From FEN-1219 sp035548835 (GTDB taxonomy: Bacteria; Pseudomonadota; Gammaproteobacteria; Steroidobacterales; Rariloculaceae): 64,000 bases of DNA. The stretch lies in assembly GCA_035548835.1 (NCBI GenBank), contig DASZSB010000168.1, positions 1-64,000 of the forward strand, given 5' to 3'. The position numbers and the translations under genes were made by a program. A model generated the notes under the pieces. The model did no database searches, was not told the origin of the DNA, and saw nothing but the letters and a program-made list of their open reading frames with translations. How positions within the stretch are numbered: the stretch's first letter is position 1; each line of letters starts with the position of its first letter. Below, in pieces: positions 16,707-25,101 of the stretch.

Positions 16707-18233
16707 ATGGTGCGTGGAGCGTTGCTCGTGACCGTCGCGGGCGCCGTGCTGGTGGCACTGCTGCTCGGCATCGGCGTCGGCGCCGCGCCGAAGGGCGAGG
16801 ACGTCAATCGCCGCAATGCGGACGGCAGCACGCCGCTGCAGTGGGCGGTCTACGAGGGCAACGCCACGGAGGTCCGCCGGCTGATCGCGGCCGGTGCCGA
16901 TGTCTCGCTCGCGAACGAGTACGGCGCCACGCCCATGGGGCTCGCCGCCGAGGTGGCGGATACGGAGATCCTGAAGATGCTGCTGGCGGCCGGCGCAAAC
17001 GCCGATTCGCCGAATGCGGAAGGGCAGACCGCGCTCATGGCCGTCGCCCGCACGGGCAACGTGCAGGCTGCGCAGTTGCTGATCGAGCGCGGCGCCACGG
17101 TCGACGGCCGTGAGCGATGGGGCGGGCAGAGTGCGTTGATGTGGGCCTCGGCGCGCCGGCATCCGCAGATGATGGATCTGCTCATCGCGCACGGCGCGGA
17201 GGTCGACGCGCGTTCCATCGACCGCGATTACCAGCGCCACGTGACCGCGGAAGGCCGGCCCAAGAATCTCGACAGCGGCGGCTTCACGCCGCTCCTGTAC
17301 GCCGCGCGGGAGAACTGCCTCGCATGCGTGGACGTGCTGCTGAAGCACGGCGCCGACATCAACCTGCCCGATCCGGATGGCGTCACGCCCCTGCACCTCG
17401 CGATCATCAACAACAACTGGGACTTGGCGAAGAAGCTGATCGAGGCCGGCGCCGACGTCGATCAATGGGACATCTATGGCGAAGCGCCCCTGTTCGCGGC
17501 CATCGGGCACTACACGCGCCGGGACGGCCCGCGCGCGTCGATCGATCCGCCGAACGCGACCGACGGCAAGGACGTGATCCGTCTGTTGCTCGATCGGGGC
17601 GCGAATCCGAACATGCAGCTGTTCTTCCGCCCGGCCGGAGTGAACGGCTCCACGAACACGCGCGGCTCGACGCCTCTGATTCGCGCCGCCAACGTGGGCG
17701 ATCTCGAGCTCGTGAAGCTGCTGCTCGATCGCGGCGCGGACGCGAAGCTCTACATGGCCGATCGGCAGACTCCGATCCATGCGGTCCTCGCGGGCCGGGT
17801 CGGGGAGAAGCAGGCGCTCGAGATCATCCGCGTGCTGCACGAGGCCGGCACCGACGTGAACGTCGTCGCTCTGGTCAATCACCGCGAGGAAGTGCGCGGC
17901 GGCTCGGCGTTGCACTTCGCGGTCCGCAAGCGCTACAAGGAAGTCATCAAGCAGCTCGCGTCGTTTGGCATCGACATGAACCTGAAGGACCAGGACGGTC
18001 TGACGGCGCTCGATTACACGCAGTCACGCGGGTTCATGCCGTTCATGGCGCTGCAGACGCCGCTGTACAAGGAGGAGGCTGCGCTGCTGCGGGAGCTTGG
18101 CGCGACCGTGCTGCTGCGCAAGGATCCCGTGTGGCCCGTGCTCGGGCCGCCGCAGGGCGTCTGGGTCGACATCTGGCCGTTGGGAGAGCCTGTCGTTCAT
18201 GAGCCGGTCTACAAGCACTCGCCACTTGAGTAG
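16707..18233 (+). CDS. Exported ankyrin-repeat protein (cassette copy 3)
   Basis: 508 residues from the ATG at 16707, with GAGG seven bases upstream; the frame is open further left but that part overlaps the DUF1552 gene. Signal sequence MVRGALLVTVAGAVLVALLLGIGVGAA. Roughly ten ankyrin repeats (DGSTPLQWAVYEGNATEVRR, YGATPMGLAAEVADTEILK, DGVTPLHLAIINNNWDLAK, QDGLTALDYTQSRGFMPF), with an insertion around residues 165-190 where copies 1 and 2 also break the repeat pattern. Its end overlaps the start of the next gene by 35 bases, so the MBL-fold gene belongs to the same transcript. Function as for the other copies: protein binding, partner unknown. Confidence 0.9.
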   Translation: MVRGALLVTVAGAVLVALLLGIGVGAAPKGEDVNRRNADGSTPLQWAVYEGNATEVRRLIAAGADVSLANEYGATPMGLAAEVADTEILKMLLAAGANADSPNAEGQTALMAVARTGNVQAAQLLIERGATVDGRERWGGQSALMWASARRHPQMMDLLIAHGAEVDARSIDRDYQRHVTAEGRPKNLDSGGFTPLLYAARENCLACVDVLLKHGADINLPDPDGVTPLHLAIINNNWDLAKKLIEAGADVDQWDIYGEAPLFAAIGHYTRRDGPRASIDPPNATDGKDVIRLLLDRGANPNMQLFFRPAGVNGSTNTRGSTPLIRAANVGDLELVKLLLDRGADAKLYMADRQTPIHAVLAGRVGEKQALEIIRVLHEAGTDVNVVALVNHREEVRGGSALHFAVRKRYKEVIKQLASFGIDMNLKDQDGLTALDYTQSRGFMPFMALQTPLYKEEAALLRELGATVLLRKDPVWPVLGPPQGVWVDIWPLGEPVVHEPVYKHSPLE

Positions 18234-19170
18234 CGAGCGCTTGTCGCGGCGACGCTTCCTCCGCGCGAGCCTCGGAGCGGGTGCTGCGGCGTTCGGCGCG
18301 TCGCTGCTGCCGCCGGTGCGGTCGCATGCGCAGCCCGCCGGGCCCGCGATCAAGAGCAGCGATCTCGGCGGGGTGAGCCTGCTGCAGGGCGCGGGCTCGA
18401 ACGTGCTCGCGCTGCACGGGGACGAGGGCGCGCTGGTCGTCGATGGCGGGCTCGTCGCGAATGCCGACGCGCTCATGCGCGCCATCCAGTCCGTCACGGG
18501 CAACGATCGCGTGCGTTTGTTGATCAATACGCACTGGCATCCGGAACAGGTCGGGCTGAACCTGGCCGTGGGGACTGCCGGCGGCGAGATCCTGGCGCAC
18601 GAGAAGACGCGGATGTACCTCGGCAGCCGCGTGTACGCCATGGACGACAAGCGCCGGTTCGCGCCGGTGGCGCCGCTGCCCGAGAAGGCCCGGCCGAACA
18701 CGAGCGTTCGCGGCGAGGGCTCGCTCGAGTTCGGGGGGCGCCGCGTCGACTACGGCTATCTGCCCGCAGCGCACACGGACGGTGATCTGTTCGTGCATTT
18801 CCCACAACTGAACGTTCTTGCCGTAGGCGGCGTGCTGGCCGCAGACCGGTGGCCGCTGCTCGAGTACCGCGACGGCGCGTGGCTCGGCGGGCGAGTGCGC
18901 GCGGTCGAGCGCCTCGCGGGCATGGTCAAGCCCGACACGCGTGTCGTGCCGGCACAGGGCCCAGTGCTCAGTGGACGCGACGTCGTCCGTCAGCGCGGCA
19001 TCTACGATGCGCTGTTCGAAACGATGATCGGCTACATGAACAAGGGTTTCGGTGCAGAGGACGCGGTGCGGACGAACCCCCTGAAGGCCTACGAGGCCGA
19101 GTTCGGTGATCCCTCGGCATTCCTGGACGGCGCCTACCGCAGCATGCTGATCGCGTACGTGCCGGAATGA
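18199..19170 (+). CDS. Tat-exported metallo-beta-lactamase-fold protein with altered metal site
   Basis: 323 residues. The ATG at 18199 has GGGAGAG upstream and opens a twin-arginine signal (RLSRRRFLRASLG). The fold is shown by LALHGDEGALVVDGG (strands leading to the metal loop), LLINTHWHPEQVGLN, YLPAAHTDGDLFVHFP and VVPAQGPVLSGRD. In active family members the metal loop reads HxHxDH; here it is HWHPEQ, so the Asp and the third His are replaced by Glu and Gln. The enzyme may bind metal differently or have lost hydrolase activity. It overlaps the ankyrin gene of cassette copy 3 and has no counterpart in copies 1 and 2 within the window. Confidence 0.85.
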   Translation: MSRSTSTRHLSSERLSRRRFLRASLGAGAAAFGASLLPPVRSHAQPAGPAIKSSDLGGVSLLQGAGSNVLALHGDEGALVVDGGLVANADALMRAIQSVTGNDRVRLLINTHWHPEQVGLNLAVGTAGGEILAHEKTRMYLGSRVYAMDDKRRFAPVAPLPEKARPNTSVRGEGSLEFGGRRVDYGYLPAAHTDGDLFVHFPQLNVLAVGGVLAADRWPLLEYRDGAWLGGRVRAVERLAGMVKPDTRVVPAQGPVLSGRDVVRQRGIYDALFETMIGYMNKGFGAEDAVRTNPLKAYEAEFGDPSAFLDGAYRSMLIAYVPE

Positions 19171-19177
19171 GGGGCCC

Positions 19178-19196
19178 GCCCGGCCCTGCGCCGGGC
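19178..19196 (+). other. Short GC hairpin after MBL-fold gene
   Basis: GCCCGGC (19178-19184) pairs with GCCGGGC (19190-19196) around loop CCTGC, eight bases past the stop codon, without a T-run. Weak evidence for transcript-end function. Confidence 0.35.
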
Positions 19197-19402
19197 CTCG
19201 CTGCCGGCGCCGCGGGCGCGAGGCGGGAGATTATGCAATCGCAGCCGGACTCCCGTGCGTCGGCCAGAGCGCTCGGATCTTCAGTAAATTCAAGCTGCAG
19301 CAAATTGAGCCGGGGAGGTTGCAATGGTAGGCTCCGTCCCAGCTTGGGGTTTCTTGGTATGCGGTGGCTGAAGAGTCATCGCCAATCTGCGGAGGCGTGG
19401 GA

Positions 19403-19807
19403 ATGATTAGGCAGGTATTGGGAAGTGCGGTGGTGGCTGCTTGGCTCGTGGCGAGCGGCTCGGCGATGGCGCATCACTCCCTTGCGGGCACGTACGACAT
19501 CAAGAGCGAAGGCAAAGTGACCGGAACGCTCGTGAAGGTGGCGTTCACGAACCCGCACGGCGCGATGACGATCAAGGTCCACAATGCGGACGGCACGGAC
19601 ACCGACTGGGTCATGACCACGGGTTCGGCCAACACGCTGCAGAATCTCGGTTTCGGCAAGGACGGCCCGAACACGGTCAAGGCCGGCGATACGGTGACGA
19701 TCACGTACTACGCCGCGCGCAATGGCAAGCCGCTCGGATTCATCCGCACGATCACGCTGCCGGATAAGCGCGAGATCACGCTGTCGAACGGCAACAGCAA
19801 CGAATAA
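19403..19807 (+). CDS. DUF6152-type small exported protein
   Basis: 134 residues. The ATG at 19403 gives the signal MIRQVLGSAVVAAWLVASGSAMA; an earlier frame-internal ATG at 19364 does not. The mature protein begins HHSLAGTYD, the hallmark of DUF6152-type proteins (His-His-Ser at the mature N-terminus), and contains TGTLVKVAFTNPHGAMTIKV and the AGDTVTITYYAARNGKPLG block of a small beta-barrel. It is probably periplasmic, role unknown. In many genomes such genes sit next to large secreted proteins like the following gene, 26 bases downstream, which suggests one operon. The His-His at the mature terminus could bind copper, but that is only a guess. Confidence 0.8.
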   Translation: MIRQVLGSAVVAAWLVASGSAMAHHSLAGTYDIKSEGKVTGTLVKVAFTNPHGAMTIKVHNADGTDTDWVMTTGSANTLQNLGFGKDGPNTVKAGDTVTITYYAARNGKPLGFIRTITLPDKREITLSNGNSNE

Positions 19808-19833
19808 AGCATTCGGCAAACCGGGGGATCGTG

Positions 19834-21573
19834 ATGGCGTTTCGACGAGTGATGAACTCGAGGGTGGCGTTTGGGCTCGTACTTGCTCTCGGCTTACCGC
19901 TTCTCTCCACCGCCCAGCCCGGCCGTGACGATCCCCCGGCTTATACGCCCGCGCCGAATGCCAAGGACCTGAAGTCCGTCCTTTTCAACTGGGGCTGGCA
20001 CATGGTCATGCTCCGCGGCCTCGACGAGCACGAGCTCGTCGTGTCGCTGGAGTACAAGGGCAAGGGCACGGTGCAGGTCGATGGCCAGCCGTGCACGCTG
20101 ACGAGCTATCGTTCGAGCACGAACTACCAGGTCCCCGGCCAGCGCATCCAGTACACGTGCACGCGGCCGAACGGCCAGTCGTATTCGACCATCGAGGTCG
20201 TCAGCGGCGAGTACGCGTGGAACGAGGACATCCCGGGCGCCGAGATCATCGCCGGCAAGGGCAAGGCCACGCCGATGCCGAAGGTCGTGCAGGAGCGCCT
20301 GATCCGGATCTGGGCCAACCCGCAGGGCGCTTTGAAGGCGGCACTCGCGGGCGCCGGCATCCCGCTCGACGCCGCGGACCGGAATCCGGGCAAGTTGCTC
20401 GCGGCCGGTCCGGCGAAGCTCGGACAGACGTCGGTCGCGTGGAAGGGTGGCAAGCCCGTCGTGACGTTCCCGATCCCGGGCGTCGCCGGTGCGACCGGAG
20501 TCGCCACGCTCGATCCGAAGCACTTCTGGCCGGAGAGCGTGGTCGTGACGCAGGGCTCGACGACCACGGCGTTCACCTATGGCGACTACAAGGACTGGAA
20601 CAATCCGCTGAACCTCGTCGAGGCGCAGTTCGCCGGCAAGATCACGGAGAAGCGCAACGGCCAGACGATCCGCGACCTGACGACCGAGCAGACCGAGACC
20701 GGCAGCGTGTACGTCGTCGTGCCCGTGCCCGACAGCGTGCGTAAGGCGATCACGCCGGGCAAGCCCGCACCGCCCGACGTGCTGACGTCGATCGACCGCC
20801 AGGCGAAGCTCGAGTCGAACGATCCCACGCCGCGGACGGCGGACGGCAAACCGGATCTGACCGGCAACTGGATGGGCGGCGGCATGAACTGGCGCTACGG
20901 CAACCGCCGCTGCTCGCCGGAGCAGCTTGCCGGCTGCACCGACGCCTGGAACCAGACGCTCGACTTCGAGTTCGAAGCGCCTTCGCGGTTCGGCCCGAAT
21001 CGGCCGCTGTACAAACCCGAGTTCTGGGACAAGGTCCAGGAGCTCGACATGTGGACCAACAAGTACGATCCGGTCATGACCTGTCAGCCGCTCGGCATCC
21101 CGCGCAACGGGCCGCCGCGGCGTATCGTGCAGAACCCGAAGGACATCATCTTCTTCTACGGTCAGTACGCGGACGGGGGTGGCGGCTACGGCGAGTACCG
21201 CATCATGCCGACGGACGGCCGCAAGCACGACAAGCAGCAGGCCCAGCAGACCAAGTACATGGGCTACACGGTCGGTCACTGGGAAGGCGACACGCTCGTG
21301 CTGGATTCGATCGCGTTCAACGACTTCACGTGGCTCGCGCGCGGGGGCTTCTTCCACTCCGACGAGATGCGCGTGGTCGAGCGCTTCACCCGCAAGGGCA
21401 ACGAGATCCTGTACGAGGTCACGGTCGAGGATCCGCAGGTGCTCGTGAAGCCCTGGGTAATGACGCCGCGGATCCTGCGCCAGGCCACGTTCCCCGACGC
21501 GGGCCTGTTGCCCGAGCGCGGCAACTGCGAGACCTACGAGACCGAGGACGTCGTCACGCAGATCCGTCACTAG
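19834..21573 (+). CDS. Large exported protein of an unnamed family, two-part
   Basis: 579 residues from the ATG at 19834 (GGGGGA upstream). Signal peptide SRVAFGLVLALGLPLLSTAQ. The N-terminal half (~30-310) is not one I recognise; it has paired Cys residues (GQPCTLTS and IQYTCTRPN). The linker holds TPRTADGKPDLTGNW, common to a broad secreted family, and the C-terminal half (~330-560) has MTCQPLGIPRNGPPRRIVQ, GHWEGDTLVLDSIAFNDFTW and a Cys-containing end (PERGNCETYETED). Proteins at 49231 and 63086 share the WEGD/LVxxT and RFT block. No catalytic residues can be assigned. It probably forms an operon with the DUF6152-type gene. Confidence 0.75.
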   Translation: MAFRRVMNSRVAFGLVLALGLPLLSTAQPGRDDPPAYTPAPNAKDLKSVLFNWGWHMVMLRGLDEHELVVSLEYKGKGTVQVDGQPCTLTSYRSSTNYQVPGQRIQYTCTRPNGQSYSTIEVVSGEYAWNEDIPGAEIIAGKGKATPMPKVVQERLIRIWANPQGALKAALAGAGIPLDAADRNPGKLLAAGPAKLGQTSVAWKGGKPVVTFPIPGVAGATGVATLDPKHFWPESVVVTQGSTTTAFTYGDYKDWNNPLNLVEAQFAGKITEKRNGQTIRDLTTEQTETGSVYVVVPVPDSVRKAITPGKPAPPDVLTSIDRQAKLESNDPTPRTADGKPDLTGNWMGGGMNWRYGNRRCSPEQLAGCTDAWNQTLDFEFEAPSRFGPNRPLYKPEFWDKVQELDMWTNKYDPVMTCQPLGIPRNGPPRRIVQNPKDIIFFYGQYADGGGGYGEYRIMPTDGRKHDKQQAQQTKYMGYTVGHWEGDTLVLDSIAFNDFTWLARGGFFHSDEMRVVERFTRKGNEILYEVTVEDPQVLVKPWVMTPRILRQATFPDAGLLPERGNCETYETEDVVTQIRH

Positions 21574-21595
21574 CCGGGGCGTACCGACCACGAAA

Positions 21596-21633
21596 CGCTG
21601 GCGCAGGTCCGGAAGACCTGCGTCAGCGTTTTT
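21596..21633 (+). terminator. Intrinsic terminator between convergent genes
   Basis: Fourteen-base arms 21596-21609 and 21615-21628 pair completely with one G-U, loop CGGAA, then five T. It ends the plus-strand operon; the stop codon of the minus-strand gene (21623-21625) lies inside the stem. Confidence 0.88.
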
Positions 21634-22171
21634 GCATTCGCTGCAGGAACACCTTGATGTAGGCAGGCTCCGGTGCCTGGTAGCCGGCCACCATCAGGAA
21701 CACCGGCTCGAAGCTGCCCGGGTGCCGGGCCAGGAACGCCTTGATCCGGGGCTCGAACGTATCCATGAGAGCGCGATGCTCGTCCAGGCGGGTCCCGCCC
21801 TCGTGTGCCATGGCGAGTCGGCACGACCTCGACCGGCATTCGACCGTCATCGCCCCGATTTCGGGCAGGGACTCACGCACGAATCGGGTCAGCGTGGCGG
21901 TCCACACCCTGGACCAGGCCGGATCGGGGGGCTCGCCGTCGAACAGCCGATCGACGCGCAGGCGGTCGTGGACCATCGTCGACAGCGACATGTTCGTGAC
22001 TTCCTCGCGTTGCTCGCGCGTCAGCTCGCTCGCGCCGACGTAGCGCATGACCATGTGGCCGTCGGTGTCCATGGCGACCCAGTCGCGCTCGTCCTGGGCG
22101 AGCGCGAGCGGTGCGCCAATTCCCGTCGCGAGGGTGAGCGAAATGGCCAGGGCCAGCACTGCGAGACTCAT
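21623..22171 (-). CDS. Exported hypothetical protein
   Basis: 182 residues with a plausible signal peptide (MSLAVLALAISLTLATGIGAPLALA, cut before QDERD). The mature part is helical and charged; a central block AMTVECRSRSCRLAMAHEG holds the only two Cys residues and resembles short VECRxxxCR segments in other uncharacterised proteobacterial proteins, perhaps a disulfide. Its C-terminal end carries GSFEPVFLMVAGYQAPEPAY. No strong ribosome binding site is visible before the ATG. It is monocistronic and convergent with the 19834 gene. I do not recognise its function. Confidence 0.7.
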   Translation of the reverse strand: MSLAVLALAISLTLATGIGAPLALAQDERDWVAMDTDGHMVMRYVGASELTREQREEVTNMSLSTMVHDRLRVDRLFDGEPPDPAWSRVWTATLTRFVRESLPEIGAMTVECRSRSCRLAMAHEGGTRLDEHRALMDTFEPRIKAFLARHPGSFEPVFLMVAGYQAPEPAYIKVFLQRMQKR

Positions 22172-22468
22172 CGGGGTGGGTTCGGTCCGGTCGTGGTTCC
22201 GGCCCGCGATTGTGCGGCGTCACGCGGCTTGGTGCGAGAGCCGAGCCGGCGAGGCCGGGCTCGTGGCGGCCGCGGCGCACTTCGAGCCGCTGCTTCGCCG
22301 CTGCGAAACTCTGGCGAGCGACCGCGGCATGGGCCCTCTCGGCGGAGCCCTGCATGGCGAAGACGTGAATGGGTGGGCACGGCAGAATCACCTATACTCT
22401 TCGCGCGCAGTTCCGACTGTAACGAGGTGCGACGAACTGCAACGCATGGCGAAAAGGGGGGGCTCTGC
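22172..22468. other. Divergent intergenic region before CHRD gene
   Basis: About 297 bases without a supportable gene. A -10-like TATACT lies at 22393-22398, about 70 bases ahead of the CHRD gene, but no good -35 is spaced correctly. Nothing else stands out. Confidence 0.5.
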
Positions 22469-22915
22469 ATGCGCCGATCACTTGTGATTAGTCTGGCTGC
22501 GCTGTTGTCGTTGTCCGGCGTTCAGGGCTTCGCCCAGCGCCCCGAAGGGTTCAAGGCGCGGCTCGAGTGGGTCCCGATCGGCGGAGCCGAGCGCAAGGAC
22601 GTGGCCGGAGAGGGGTCGGTCGAGGCGAAGCTCGCCGGCACGACGCTCACGATTACCGGCGCATTCTCGGGCCTGCCGGCGAAGGTCACGGCGGCCAGGT
22701 TGCACGCAGGCGTCGCCAAGGGCGCGCGCGGCGCCGGCCTCGCGATCGCCGACCTCGGCGTCAGTGGCGCCGCGAGCGGGACCGTGTCGGGCGAGGTCCA
22801 TCTGACGGCGGATCAGGTCGCAGCGCTGAAGGCCGGCCGCCTGTACGTGCAGATCTATTCCGAAAAGGGTGTGCTGCCCGATCACAGCACGCTGTGGGGC
22901 TGGCTGCTGCCCTGA
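22469..22915 (+). CDS. CHRD-domain exported protein
   Basis: 148 residues; ATG at 22469 is preceded by a purine-rich GGGGGGG. Signal peptide SLVISLAALLSLSGVQGFA. The mature part matches the CHRD fold: FKARLEWVPIGGAERKDVAG at the start, a GTTLTITGAFSGLPAKVTAA strand pair, AARLHAGVAKGARGAG and a C-terminal YVQIYSEKGVLPDHSTLWGW, typical of the bacterial CHRD repeat. CHRD domains are extracellular beta modules with no established bacterial enzyme activity. Together with the following quinohemoprotein (start 43 bases downstream) it probably forms one transcript, so it may be an accessory to that dehydrogenase. Confidence 0.82.
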   Translation: MRRSLVISLAALLSLSGVQGFAQRPEGFKARLEWVPIGGAERKDVAGEGSVEAKLAGTTLTITGAFSGLPAKVTAARLHAGVAKGARGAGLAIADLGVSGAASGTVSGEVHLTADQVAALKAGRLYVQIYSEKGVLPDHSTLWGWLLP

Positions 22916-22958
22916 CAACTCCCAACGCAACCGATCAACCAACGCGAGGGCGCTGCGC

Positions 22959-25082
22959 TTGATTCAGAACAGTGTCGGCTGCCGGATCCTTGTCGTCGCC
23001 GCGGCCACCGTCCAGCTGGGGCTCGCGCCGTATTCGGCCAGTGCCTTTACGGCAGAGCAGGCGGCCGGCGGGCGCGCCACCTTCGAGCAGAACTGCGCGC
23101 AGTGCCATGGGGTCACGCTTCGCCAGCTGCCGGGCGCCGTCCTCGCGGGACCTGAGTTCGCCGCCAAGTGGGGCGAGCGCAGCACGAGCGAGCTGCTCGC
23201 GCAGGTCGGCGCCACGATGCCGCCCGATCGGCCCGGTGCGCTGTCGCAGGGCGAGTACCTGGGTGTGATTGCGTACATCCTGCAGTCGAATGGTGCGGCG
23301 GCGAACGCGCAGGCGCTGACGGCGGCCACGGCCGCGAGCATCGGCGCCGGGCTGAATCCGCAAGCCGCGCTCGCGGCGGCCGCACAGCCCGCGGCGGCCC
23401 CCGCGCGGCGGCAGGAGCCGACCGGCGTCGTGGTCCACGGCACCGTCAGAAACTTCGTGCCGGTCACGGATGCGATGCTGCGCAATCCGTCCGACAAGGA
23501 CTGGCTCATGCTGCGCCACGACTACAGCGCGACGAGCTACAGCCCGCTCAGGCAGATCACGGCGGAGAACGCGAAGCTGTTGCAGCTCGCATGGATCTGG
23601 CCCATGCACGAGGGCGGCACGAATCAGCCCGCGCCGCTCGTCTACAACGGCACGCTGTACCTCGCCAACACGGGCGGCATCATCCAGGCGCTCGATGCCC
23701 GCACCGGCAATCTGATCTGGGAGCACCACGTCGGTGCCGACATCGCCCCGCGCGGCATCGTGCTGTACGGCAACAAGCTGATCTTCCAGAGCGCCGAGGA
23801 GTGGGCCCTGCGTCCGCAGGAGGCGCGGCTGATCGCGCTCGATGCGGCGAACGGCGAAACGGTCTGGAACGTCAAGATGCCGGACGTGTACGCCACGAAC
23901 AGTGGCCCGCTCGTGGCCAACGGTCTGCTGATCCAGGGCATGGGGACCTGCACCGTCTACGAGAACAACAAGTGCTTCATCAGCGCGTACGATCCGCAGA
24001 CGGGCGAGCAGAAGTGGCGGTTCCGCACGGTCGCGCTGAGCGGTGAACCGGGCGGCGACAGCTGGGGCGATCTGCCGGATCTGTACCGCGCGGGCGCGGA
24101 ATCGTGGATCACGGGCAGCTTCGACCCGGAGCTCGGCCTCACCTACTGGGGCACCACGCAGGCGAAGCCCTGGATGCCGGCCAGTCGCGGCATGAAGGGC
24201 ACGGACGTCGCTCTCTACTCGAGCTCCACGCTCGCGCTCGATGCCGCCACGGGCAAGCTCGCGTGGTACTACTCGCACGCGCCGGGCGAGGCATTCGATC
24301 TCGACGTGGTCTTCGAGCGCGTGCTGATCGACGGTCCCGGCCGCGACAAATGGGTGCTGTCCGTCGGCAAGGACGGCATCCTGTGGAAGCACGACCGCAG
24401 GAGCGGTGCCTATCTCGATCACGTCGAGACCGTGTTTCAGAACGTGTGGGCCAGCTTCGATCGCGAGAAGGGCACGCCGCGCTACCGCGACGACATCCTG
24501 GCGGCGAAGGTCGGCGAGTGGGTGGATTCCTGTCCCAGCACTGCCGGCGGCAAGAACTGGCACCCGATGAGCTTTCACCGCCCGACCCGCCAGGTCATCA
24601 TTCCGCTGTCGCAGACCTGCATGTCGCTGCGTGCGCAGGCCATCGAGCAGAAGCCCGGTGGCGGCAGCGGCGGTGGCGCGGATCGGCGTTACTACGCAAT
24701 GCCGGGCACGAACGGCAACGTCGGCAAGCTCGGAGCGTTCGACGTCGATACGTTCAAGGAGACGTGGTCCCTGCAGCAGCGCGCGGCCTTCCTGACCGGC
24801 GTGCTGTCGACGGCGGGCAACGTCGCGTTCGTCGGCGATCTCGACCGCAGCTTCAAGGCCGTCGATGTCCGCAGCGGCAAGGTCGTGTGGGAGACGCGCC
24901 TGGCGACCTCGGTGCAGGGTTTTCCGATCACGTTCGAGGTCGATGGGCGGCAGTACGTTGCCGTCGGCACGGGCCTGGGCGGCGGCAGCCCGCGCGGCGT
25001 GCCGTCGCTGGTCGAGCCCGAGATCCAGCCGCCGACGCGCGGTCACGCGCTGTACGTGTTCGCGTTGCCGAAATCCGAGTGA
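22959..25082 (+). CDS. PQQ-dependent quinohemoprotein dehydrogenase with N-terminal cytochrome c
   Basis: 707 residues from a TTG at 22959. That start has GAGGG seven bases upstream and yields a clean signal (GCRILVVAAATVQLGLAPYSASA); the only upstream ATG lies inside the CHRD gene. After the signal comes a cytochrome c domain (NCAQCHG heme motif near residue 47, MPPDRPG as candidate axial Met), a disordered Ala/Pro linker, and an eight-bladed PQQ propeller with W-motif repeats (ALDARTGNLIWEHH, ALDAANGETVWN, SAYDPQTGEQKWRF, ALDAATGKLAWYY) and FDLDVVFERV near the active site. The order, heme first, is reversed from classical type II quinohemoprotein dehydrogenases, where heme is C-terminal. 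Expected role: periplasmic oxidation of an alcohol or sugar; substrate unknown. Confidence 0.85.
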   Translation: MIQNSVGCRILVVAAATVQLGLAPYSASAFTAEQAAGGRATFEQNCAQCHGVTLRQLPGAVLAGPEFAAKWGERSTSELLAQVGATMPPDRPGALSQGEYLGVIAYILQSNGAAANAQALTAATAASIGAGLNPQAALAAAAQPAAAPARRQEPTGVVVHGTVRNFVPVTDAMLRNPSDKDWLMLRHDYSATSYSPLRQITAENAKLLQLAWIWPMHEGGTNQPAPLVYNGTLYLANTGGIIQALDARTGNLIWEHHVGADIAPRGIVLYGNKLIFQSAEEWALRPQEARLIALDAANGETVWNVKMPDVYATNSGPLVANGLLIQGMGTCTVYENNKCFISAYDPQTGEQKWRFRTVALSGEPGGDSWGDLPDLYRAGAESWITGSFDPELGLTYWGTTQAKPWMPASRGMKGTDVALYSSSTLALDAATGKLAWYYSHAPGEAFDLDVVFERVLIDGPGRDKWVLSVGKDGILWKHDRRSGAYLDHVETVFQNVWASFDREKGTPRYRDDILAAKVGEWVDSCPSTAGGKNWHPMSFHRPTRQVIIPLSQTCMSLRAQAIEQKPGGGSGGGADRRYYAMPGTNGNVGKLGAFDVDTFKETWSLQQRAAFLTGVLSTAGNVAFVGDLDRSFKAVDVRSGKVVWETRLATSVQGFPITFEVDGRQYVAVGTGLGGGSPRGVPSLVEPEIQPPTRGHALYVFALPKSE

Positions 25083-25101
25083 CCTGCGCCCAGGCTCACC
25101 G

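Noticed and set aside
18097..18198. N-terminal extension of the MBL-fold protein
   Set aside because: It would be Cys/Arg-rich, overlaps the ankyrin gene out of frame and hides the twin-arginine signal; the ATG at 18199 has a good ribosome binding site.
22869..22958. ATG at 22869 as start of the quinohemoprotein
   Set aside because: It lies inside the CHRD coding sequence and adds a Cys/Arg-rich stretch ahead of the signal peptide; TTG at 22959 has a better ribosome binding site.
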